Positions 43,016 through 50,529 of a stretch of 50,529 bases of DNA are shown in pieces. Origin of the DNA: Nemertoderma westbladi (taxonomy: Eukaryota; Xenacoelomorpha; Nemertodermatida; Nemertodermatidae). The position numbers and the translations under genes are program-made. Position 1 is the first letter of the stretch. Each line of letters begins with the position of its first letter. The notes under the pieces are model-generated. The model was not told where the DNA came from. It did not search any database and worked only from the letters and a program-made list of their open reading frames with translations. The stretch is from positions 1-50,529 of the forward strand of contig JAUCBJ010002233.1 of the NCBI GenBank assembly GCA_032718475.1, given 5' to 3'.

Positions 43016-45130
43016 CTGCTGCTGGGGCTCTGGTCTGGGTCTTGATCTATCAATTCCGCTTGTAGCTGAATCTTGAATTTGAAGCGAGTTTAATTAATGT
43101 ATGCCAGTTTGTCCATGTCTCATTGTTCATTGGTCTATAGGTCTAATTCAGTAATTATTGTATTTCTGGTATGGTATCTGATTCTAATCACTACACACAT
43201 TAAGACTACTCATTAGCCAATACAGTAATTAGCTTAATATAATATTTACGTAATGCAGTCAGTACTAAGAGTAGGCTTATTAATGGCAACCCGATATTTT
43301 AAAAGTATTTCTAGAGTATTTATTTTTCACTAATAAAAAATTAATAAAACACTTTAACAGTACAGCAGTACAAAATACATTATATAACTGTACATAATAC
43401 CAGTTATTTGATAGCCCTAAACTTGGGCTATAAGCTAACTTGACCTAAGTTTGGGAATGGGTTTTAGGTATCTTAACCCTTTACTGCCCACTCATGGCTC
43501 CCCTCATTGGAAAAATTATTTTTTTAGTAATTTTTGGACACTATAGGGTCTAAAATATATATTTAAAAAAAATTGTATTCCTTTACTTGAACATTTTTTA
43601 GAGCTATGTTGCTTATGAGCAACTTTGGGTAACAAAGGGAATGAATATTGGCGAAAAAAATATGTAATGTTTTTTGTGGTTTGATTTTTATGTCAGCGAG
43701 CTTAGCATACAATTACAGTTATTTCAATCAACCGTTGTCTGTCAGGCCATCTGCCTGTCTGTCTATCGGTCTTGTAAAAGCCTTTGCTGAATTGCCCCGT
43801 TATTTTTATTATCTTTTACATTAAAATACTCTGTAGTTGATTTAATAAGTGTAAGAGACCGTATTATTGCTGTATCGGTGTTTTTAGTGGATCTAAGACC
43901 TATTTCCTCCGTATGTGTACTGTGAAAGGCATATTTTATGATTCTATGGCAATTCGTGACGCAAAGGGGTGATAGCTACTCTTGAACAGTAGTTACTATG
44001 ACTACGGTTAACAGCTGACATTCATACGTGTTGATTTCCTTTGTTCTACGGCATCTCTCAGTTCAGTCAGCCAATTAGAGCGTTTTTGTGGCTCCTTGTA
44101 CAGAAAATTTCCGAGAAATGACGCAATGCCTATGTGCAGTGTTTACATTCAGTCCTGAGCCAAAGAAAGAACGGCTTGGAAGTATTTTGTGCTTTACTGT
44201 TTTTTAGTCTTACACTAGTAGGTTTAATTATAAAGGGCATATATCCTTTAACTAACGACTACCTGACTCATGGAATCACTGCTAACTGATCATACATACT
44301 GACTGCTGAAACATTGCAAACTCATAACAATCAGTGTTTTCATTGTTGTTTTATACTGCTATTTACCGTCAGTTCTTCATAATATGGTTGATGAATTATT
44401 ATATTTGGAATAACGATAAATAACCCCGAAACCCAATATTCTCGATATACCGAAGGTAAGAGAGAAGGGTTACAGATAAACGATTGTGACTTATGTTAAA
44501 GTGGTTTGAAGTGAATCTAATGTTATTTGATAGACCCTACATGAGTCAGTCTGTGTTCCTTTTATATGTGACTAAAATCAGTGAAGATTGGCAGATTAGT
44601 GTGCAGTATTGTGCAGCATTGTGTATGAGTGAGTCTGTTAAAGAAGCATTCCTAAAGAATGCGCCATATATGTGAATTATAATTAAGCCATATCGTTGTG
44701 AGTAGTTTAAGTCATAACTCTGTTTATATAGATAAAGCGCCACGTCCTAAAGGAACTGTTAATATTCCCGAAGGTGAATAATATTGTCAGAGATTATATA
44801 ATACTGTCAGTCGAATAATACATTAGGCTTACATAGCAATAAAATTAAACCGTCGAACCCAATCTCCCGGGAATCTCCAGCGGGTGAATGGTCGCGCACG
44901 GATTGGTTTCGACTAGTGTAGTGAATCAAATACTTGTCATAGACTAAAAACTGATTTAATATCTAGAAGACATCTTAATTTGGTGGGTTAAACTGCCAAA
45001 GGTCTGAAAGCGCGAACAGTCTAATAAATTGAATGCCTATAAGAATACGGTAACTCGGTGAAGCCTTTATGAAATTAAACAAAACTTTGTAAAGTTTGCA
45101 CACACATTTACAGTCTACAAAATGTTTAGA
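43016..45130. other. Non-coding, probable internal region of the piggyBac element from 43477 on
   Basis: No supported gene. TTAACCCTTTACTGCCCA at 43473-43490 looks like a piggyBac end next to its TTAA target. The rest carries short open frames only. Confidence 0.35.
43473..43490. repeat. Candidate piggyBac terminus with TTAA target
   Basis: TTAA followed by CCCTTTACTGCCCA. Known piggyBac-type ends begin CCY with TTT runs directly after TTAA. The transposase relic lies 2.4 kb to the right in the orientation expected for a 3' end here. A matching inverted end to the right was not found. Confidence 0.4.
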
Positions 45131-45910
45131 AATTAGTGATAGTGATACCGTGTCAGTCTTAGTAATATAATTAGCCCATTGTGTTTTGTTTTTCTGTTCG
45201 TTTGTTTGTTTGTTTGTATGTATGTGTAAGTTATATAAAAGAAAGCAGATTAGACTTTAGAGACCATACATCATCATGTATTGGAATTCTTAAAAATAAC
45301 ACATCACAATAATTCAATATTGATAGTGAATATTCCACTATTCAATACTATCCAGGCATCACATCACTATTCCAATAAACAGCTCATAGTTCAATAAAAA
45401 CACAGTTCGAAATTCATTGTGCTGAGTTCAAAAAAATCACAATTATTTCCTATGAAATATAGTAAAACACGCTTTCTTGCCTTTCACAAAGCAAAGCTAT
45501 ACTTTACACTTTGAACATTGAATGAATTAGTGATAGTGATACCGTGTCAGTCTTATTGATATTATTAGGCCATTGTGTTTTGTTTTTCTGTTCAAGCCAA
45601 CAAATGTCTGCTTGAGCAGACAAACGGTATGTATGCGTAAGCTACATAAAAGAAAGCAGATTGGACTTTAGAGACCATACATCATGTATTGGAATTCTTA
45701 AAAATAACACATCACAATAATTCAATATGAATAATGAATATTTAACTATTCAATACTATCCAGGCATCACTATTTCAATAAACAGCTCAGAGTTGAATAA
45801 AAACACAGTTCGAAATTCATTGTGCTAAGAGCAAAAATCACAATTATTTCCAATTAAATATAGTAAAGCACACTTTCTTGCCTTTCACAAAGCAAACCTG
45901 TACATTACAC
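45131..45910. repeat. ~395-bp tandem duplication covering the 3' end of the piggyBac gene
   Basis: Unit 1 (45131 to about 45525) and unit 2 (about 45526-45910) share ATTAGTGATAGTGATACCGT, AAAGAAAGCAGATT, GAGACCATACATCA, the GGAATTCTTAAAAATAACAC block and CTTTCTTGCCTTTCACAAAG. The last part of both units encodes the transposase C-terminus on the minus strand, so one copy is superfluous. Where unit 1 has a GTTT run (45199-45217), unit 2 has a palindrome, GTCTGCTTGAGCAGAC. Confidence 0.9.
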
Positions 45911-46795
45911 TTGGAGCATTGAATGAATGAATGTCCAATGTCCATCAAGACAGAGACGACAAGGACCCTTCTTGATCGTAAATTCTGGAAAGTGGTCATA
46001 TCTATCAACCTGAACTATTGGTTCTGGCATGGGAACGATTGAACGGGACTTGACATTACAGACAACGTTTGATTGGTGTGGAATTCCCAGTAGACCCATC
46101 CTCAGTCTATTTACAACATTACCATATACTCCAAGATTAGGAAGTTTTGGTCAATCCTGTGGAGTGGAAGTTTTTCCCACAATAAACCTCAAAATCGTAT
46201 ATGATCCCGCTAACTCCACAACGAGCCCACACTTTAATACCCCATTTGTAAGGCTTCTTTGGGTTATACTGCTTCAGAAACGATATCGATTTCGTGGGTA
46301 TGATTTGTTCATCAACATAATTTTTCTCCTCTGATAGAATCGTCTTACATTTATCTAGCACACTTTCAAGAACTGGACTGATTTTGTGCAACTTATCTCT
46401 TTCGTTCACATTAGCTGCTACTTCTAGATTATTGTTGAAGTGTAGGAAACGGAAACGTTTGATGTTTTCAAACCATTGATGAGACATCATAACTGCAATG
46501 ACAGAAAATCGCAATTCGTTCGACCAATACATCCTGTACTGTGGAAATTTTACAACTCCCATAAACATCAGAATGCCAATGTACTGTTCAATTTCCGACT
46601 TGGGGGCATCAAGGGATTTCTCACTTTGTTGCATGGAGTATAAGTTTGACTGATACGATATTTCTTCTATTCTTTATCATCAAACATTTACTTGAATTAT
46701 TCCATTGGTGTGAAAACATCAATCGGAGGTTCTGGGAATAAAATATCTGTTCTGTAAGTGATATCAGGTTTGGGAAAATTTATAATTTATTTATT
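45844..46795 (-). pseudogene. piggyBac-type transposase (PGBD/DDE_Tnp_1_7), internally deleted
   Basis: N-terminal text (about 46795-46640) reads LFPEPPIDVFTPME, then YQSNLYSMQQSEKS with stops and a frame slip. The frame 46634-46137 gives EIEQYIGILMFMGVVKFPQY, YWSNELRF, CKTILSEEKNYVDEQIIP (first catalytic Asp), KPYKWGIKVWARCGVSGIIY and DFEVYCGKN. After a slip LGVYGNVVNRL follows. The frame 46099-45905 then jumps to the C-terminal DRYDHFPEFTIKKGPCRLC, and a last slip leads to FIQCSKCNVQVCFVKGKK and the stop at 45844. About 150-200 codons between LGVYGNVV and the Cys-rich tail are missing, including the second and third catalytic Asp. It cannot be active. The Cys-rich end normally binds the terminal repeats. 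Confidence 0.85.
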
Positions 46796-47052
46796 ACAAT
46801 AAAGAGGGTGAAATGGGAACAGCAAAAATGTATCGTAATTTACATTCCTAAAAAAAACACTAAATATTTATAATTAATCTAAATAGTAATAAGTATACGT
46901 ACCAATAATATACATGCAAAAATAACCTACAAAATATTCAGTAGGATCTAAACTTCATTAGGTAGTGCATATTGCATATAGTTGAGTATAATATAGTTTA
47001 TGCTGGGTTTATGTAAATATCAATATTCAGTAATACATACTACAACACAAAT

Positions 47053-47156
47053 AACACAAAGTTATTGTTTTATGTACGGTAGTTAAGTTATACTTTACTG
47101 TATGTAAACACAAAGTTACTGTTTTATGTAGTTAAGTTATACTTTACTGTATGTAA
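47053..47156. repeat. ~52-bp tandem duplication
   Basis: AACACAAAGTTA[T/C]TGTTTTATG then TAGTTAAGTTATACTTTACT appears at 47053-47106 and 47107-47156. The second unit lacks four bases. Confidence 0.9.
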
Positions 47157-47218
47157 ACTATACAATGTGTGTTGTCACTTTGACCATTGGACATTGATGA
47201 CATAGAAGGGTTATTACT

Positions 47219-47419
47219 TTAACATGCGGTAGAATGCACTTGATATAGCTTTAAATCTTTCGCATTCACTTCCAAAACTGGAGTTCGCGGTGTAACACGT
47301 TTACAAACGGGATGTAATTCATATGAAAATTGTGAATGTTTATAGAGCACCACATAGGGTCCAGTAAAACGGAACTGCAAGTTATTATTCTTGCGCTTCA
47401 TTAGGGGTATGTCATACAT
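47219..47419 (-). pseudogene. LTR-retrotransposon integrase C-terminus (fragment)
   Basis: 66 codons: MYDIPLMKRKNNNLQFRF, then TGPYVVLYKHSQFSYELHPV and VLEVNAKDLKLY. The pattern KxxxKLxxRFxGPYxVxxxxxxxxYELxP...V...xLKxY is the C-terminal domain of Gypsy/BEL-type integrases, which contacts target chromatin. Catalytic domain, protease, reverse transcriptase and LTRs are not seen nearby. Confidence 0.5.
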
Positions 47420-47807
47420 TGCAATTTTTACGTCATGTTTGAAATTTTATGTGAGGACCCTTTTTTAGGAAGATTATTATACCCTTAGTTTATTTCAACA
47501 ACTATAAATCAATTTCATTACAAATTCAGACTGCCCCTCACCTTGGAAGCTGGTATAGCCAGGTCCGCTGTCGCATCTATGCTATTTTTAAGAAAAATGA
47601 TATTGTTATGATATATCGGTATCATGTTAGTTGTATAATCAGTTTCTAGAATATAGTGCCAGTTACTTAATTTAGTGATATACAGTAAAATTACATTAGG
47701 TAGGTATGGATACTTATTTGATATTTTAATGTAGACGCATGAGGAAAAAATAGACAATTTATTAATTAAAATATATACCAGGAACATGAACTACCTGTTC
47801 AAACTAC

Positions 47808-47911
47808 CTGTTGTACATAGAAACAAATAAGGAATGAATTATATGCCAGTTATCCAAATCTGTTGTACATAGAAACTAATAAGGAATGAATTATATGCCA
47901 GTTATCCAAAT
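47808..47911. repeat. 52-bp tandem duplication
   Basis: CTGTTGTACATAGAAAC[A/T]AA then TAAGGAATGAATTATATGCC appears at 47808-47859 and 47860-47911 with one difference. Confidence 0.95.
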
Positions 47912-49160
47912 TAAAACACATAACTCTCGTGTTGAGAAGATCCCAAGAACCAACAACTATGGTAACAGGCATGATCTGAATGTCTTTCACTACCTGGATG
48001 TTGTCAATCTGAGGATATTTCCACTTCAAGTGTTCATTATCTTTATTTCTACATGGTGTTCCACCTCAAACTGACCACCATCATGAATAGTCTGAACAAA
48101 ACCTAAATGCCAATTTCTAAAGAAGGACCATCCCAAATAACTATACATGAATCATTTATATTAAATTCACTTATAGTTGGATTATTATCAACATTTTGTG
48201 AGAGTGGTACATCATTCTGGCTGGTACTTGCTACACTTGTCTTTTGGATATGTTTTTTAAACTCACACATCATCTCAACATCTAAGGGAAACTCACTGTC
48301 GACACCTGGCAAAATGTCTGTGTCACAATCCCCAGATAGTAATATGGATAAGTTTATTTTCATTTCTAAATTACTGATTTGGTTTTGTTTGTACAAATAT
48401 GGCCTTGATTGGTAATCACGGCTATGTGTATGTCTTTGATAACCAATTTCAGTTCTCAAGATTTGGTGTATTCTTTTATCATCTTTGATCTCTAACATTT
48501 TTGCTTCCAATTCCTTTTGAGATGTGAAGGGACCACCCCAAGTTTTACATTTGACAGTTAGTACATCAATGTACTCAACTCGATGCTTTGAAGCATCTAG
48601 AGTTTGAACAAGTTGATTGTGTTTTAGTAAAGATTGTGCTTCACACCACTCTTTCTCTTGCCTATCGAACATGTTGTATATATTTCTTGGGATCTTTGGA
48701 GCATTTTATATGGAAGCTTTATAGAGTCATATCATCTCGGATTCCTTTAGCAGTAAATTTTCTATTTGTACAACTTGCAGATCGCTTTGCCAAAGTATCA
48801 AACTTTCCAAGGTCTCTTTCACATATTAGGTTATGATTTGGCAGACCTTCAGTAATTGTTCATCAGTAAGCTTGTGTAGTTCAGTAGCACGTGGTGCTTT
48901 ATTTTCACTACCTTGTGGTGTTGGACCAAAACCATATTCTCTACCACATTGCCTGTGAAGTGCCTTTGCTGCATTACTATACATTTGGTCCATTACAAAT
49001 TTCTCTAGATCAGAGGATGGTGCAGCTACTTGAAATTTATATTCCACATGATATTTTTTTAATGCATCAAATTTATTTTCACTCAAGTCATTATACAATT
49101 AAGGAAGTATCTCTCGTAATTCTAGTTGTGATGCTGACTCTACCATGTTGAGATATGGCA
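47912..49160 (-). pseudogene. Unnamed multicopy transposase-like family (TAKGIRDDM motif), nearly full length
   Basis: Minus-strand text: MVESASQLELREIL, a TAA (about 49097), LYNDLSENKFDALKKYHVEY, ALHRQCGREYGFGP, then GLPNHNLICERDLGKFDTLA, CTNRKFTAKGIRDDMTL (about 48760-48720). A slip leads to MFDRQEKEWCEAQSLLKHN, CKTWGGPFTSQKELEAKM, LRTEIGYQRHTHSRDYQSRP, YLYKQNQISNLEMKINLSIL and DSCIVIWDGPSLEIGIGF. After one more slip comes HLKWKYPQIDNIQVVKD. I recall this order from a multicopy family in cnidarians, molluscs and fish: NRxFTAKGIRDDM, KxxGGPxTS, LRxExxYxxxxHxxD and, at the end, a WD..WY..G block and WKYP. No function is assigned that I know. The family may supply a DNA-binding or accessory protein of a transposon. 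Confidence 0.5.
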
Positions 49161-49182
49161 TTGTCATTTTGTACGTAATATT

Positions 49183-50529
49183 TTATGCATAGACCCTCTT
49201 ACTAGGGCGAATCTGGTCCTGTAACTAGGACCCCCTTCGTTCTGGGATAAGGACGCCCTTGGTCCTGGATTAAAGACCCATATACTTGGCTGCAGGGGTA
49301 TATGGCCTGACCAGGCAGATGGTGATCTACCAATGGCTGGTCAGGAGTAGAGTGTTTTCATGTCCACTCTGAGAGCACTTCACTGCGACCTGCACCTGGC
49401 AGCAAGGGTACAGGGCATGACCCAGCAGATGAGCTGCAACAGCCAATGGTGGGTCATGTGCGCCAGAGTAGATATGGGTGATGGGCCTCATATCTGACTC
49501 CATTGCGACACCCACCCTGTGGAATGGCAAACCAGGGTGTGGTATTTGCCCCGAGAGCTGACTCGGCAAAAAAAGCACCCCCCAACCCCCACTATGGATT
49601 ACATTAGCAATGCGGAGGTCCGGCCACTAGAGGCCAGTGGAATTACCGGACACAATCGGCCTCACAGGCGTCAGTTAACTCCTGACCGGCTGCCTGTCTC
49701 ACCCCCTACTGGAGAGAGAGCAGCCAACAATTCTTTGAGTCCCTTTCCTGATGACCTTTCTGGCCCAAACCCTGGGTCACCAGGAAGGCCAGATTGTGAT
49801 GGGGAGAGGGATTCTGGAGTTGGAGGCTACTCTCATGTTCCACCTCGACCATCAAAGCCATTGGTGAATCTGAGGCAAGTCACAAGACTAGCCTCAGTAA
49901 ACACCCTAACACTCGGGTCCCCAATGCGACAAGGTGAGCTGACTGCCTTGGCAGATAAGCTTTCTCTTAGCGCAGTGGGTGTTCAAGAGCACCGAATGCA
50001 GACTGGACAGACTGATGAGGTTCTGATTAAGGACATGGGGGGCGGTTGGCGACTCGCCCTCGCGTCAGCAGATGATAGTGGCAATGGTGGAATTGGTCTA
50101 TTGATGAATCCAACTGCACATGCAGCATTGGACAAAATAGACCAAATCTCTAACCGCATCATCCGTTGCCACTTCTCATGTTCTGGAAGACTGGCTAAGA
50201 AGTTTCCTAAGGTGGTTCTGATTGTGTGCTACTCTCCAACTAGTGTTGCCCCTGTAGAGGAGGTGGAAAATTTCTACCACAATCTACAAGCAGCTACTGA
50301 TGGAGTGGATCAGCATGCATTCTTAACATTCCTGGGAGACTTTAATGCAAGTCTGCATCAATCACCTACATCGCCCTGGGTCTATAGCAATAGTGTTAAC
50401 CGAAATGCTGTCCATCTTCAGGATTTTATCTCTGGAAATGGATTGTTTTCGGCTGGAACCCAGTTCAAGAAGCGAACTGGAAAGCTATGGACTCATAGTG
50501 GACCCAGTGGTCACAAGTCGCAGATAGAC
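49183..50529 (+). mobile_element. Non-LTR retrotransposon copy 2 (same family as 13001-16733), runs off right edge
   Basis: From about 49183 (TGCATAGACCCTCTTACTAG) to the window end this parallels 13084-14400 with a few per cent differences by eye. It lacks the first ~85 bases of copy 1, including the hairpin-like CCACCTCC...GGAGGTGCC segment, so it is slightly 5'-truncated or has a different start. It lies just upstream of the 47.9-49.16 kb relic, on the opposite strand. Confidence 0.9.
49594..50529 (+). CDS. LINE ORF, APE endonuclease half, uninterrupted to the window edge
   Basis: The ATG at 49594 opens exactly 312 codons with no stop up to base 50529. The first ~110 residues are Pro/Ser/Arg-rich (RQLTPDRLPVSPPTGERAAN). 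The endonuclease then follows: VNTLTLGS (conserved Asn), LSAVGVQEHRMQTG (catalytic Glu region), GGGWRLALASADD, GGIGLLMNP, VVLIVCYSPTSVAP (Tyr-x-Pro block), FLTFLGDFNASLHQ (GDFN catalytic), and KSQID at the edge (the following His would complete the Ser-x-x-Asp-His motif). Relative to copy 1 it keeps all bases whose loss shifts copy 1. It nicks target DNA for reverse transcription. The reverse transcriptase half is outside the window. Confidence 0.85.
   Translation, partial: MDYISNAEVRPLEASGITGHNRPHRRQLTPDRLPVSPPTGERAANNSLSPFPDDLSGPNPGSPGRPDCDGERDSGVGGYSHVPPRPSKPLVNLRQVTRLASVNTLTLGSPMRQGELTALADKLSLSAVGVQEHRMQTGQTDEVLIKDMGGGWRLALASADDSGNGGIGLLMNPTAHAALDKIDQISNRIIRCHFSCSGRLAKKFPKVVLIVCYSPTSVAPVEEVENFYHNLQAATDGVDQHAFLTFLGDFNASLHQSPTSPWVYSNSVNRNAVHLQDFISGNGLFSAGTQFKKRTGKLWTHSGPSGHKSQID

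Noticed and set aside
48107-48415. 102-codon plus-strand frame
   Set aside because: Antisense to the minus-strand family gene with clear motifs; shadow frame.
1-50529. CRISPR arrays, bacterial operons, rRNA or tRNA genes
   Set aside because: No regularly spaced short repeats with unique spacers, no Shine-Dalgarno-linked ORF chains and no recognisable structural RNA; the 163-bp and 146-bp arrays are satellites.

Overview
This is AT-rich eukaryotic nuclear DNA, almost certainly from an invertebrate animal. The evidence is GT-AG introns, many long homopolymers and microsatellites, a scattered TAGGCCTA motif, and the remains of at least ten families of eukaryotic transposable element. There are no operons, ribosome binding sites, rRNA or tRNA genes. 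I cannot name the species. Most of the sequence is a graveyard of mobile-element genes broken by frameshifts, stops and deletions. Family names given here are recalled resemblances; no database search was run.

Layout: 1-1460 (-) is a decayed gene of an uncharacterised animal family. 3.2-3.7 kb holds a zinc-finger scrap. 5.2-7.6 kb has two copies of a repeat made of ~146-bp tandem units plus a shared tail. 9.3-10.1 kb (+) is a possible LRAT-like gene with one frame break. 11.7-16.9 kb (-) is a Maverick/adintovirus-type DNA polymerase B relic, split by a 3.7-kb non-LTR retrotransposon (13001-16733) with a 5-bp target duplication. 18.3-19.2 kb (-) has three exons of a possible host-type gene. 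19.5-20.3 kb (-) is a Merlin/ISXO2-type transposase. 20827-25424 is a 4.6-kb unit with hAT-like ends (12-bp perfect inverted repeats, 8-bp perfect target duplication) that encloses a hAT transposase remnant (-) and a different, nearly intact transposase-like gene (+). 26.0-26.7 kb (+) is another transposase C-terminus. 27.6-28.6 kb is a 163-bp satellite. 29.9-30.3 kb (-) is another hAT-type fragment. 31.4-32.6 kb (+) is a SWIM-zinc-finger transposase-like gene, facing a spliced gene of an unnamed family at 32.6-34.5 kb (-).

Further right: a 30-bp perfect hairpin (37.45 kb), a LINE tail (38.6-39.0 kb, -), a second Merlin-type transposase (39.5-40.1 kb, +), a foldback element (41.3 kb), a 5'-truncated LINE between 41-bp direct repeats (41549-42559), a piggyBac relic with a tandemly duplicated 3' end (43.5-46.8 kb, -), an LTR-element integrase tail (47.3 kb, -), an unnamed transposase-like family (47.9-49.16 kb, -), and a second copy of the 13-kb LINE (49.18 kb to the right edge) whose reading frame is open to the last base.

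The genes do not form a pathway. What the window records is a series of nested insertions. The most informative places are those where an insertion can be undone exactly: LINE into polymerase B, LINE with 41-bp repeats, the 8-bp hAT duplication, and a 12-bp repeat-flanked micro-insertion in the 33-kb gene.
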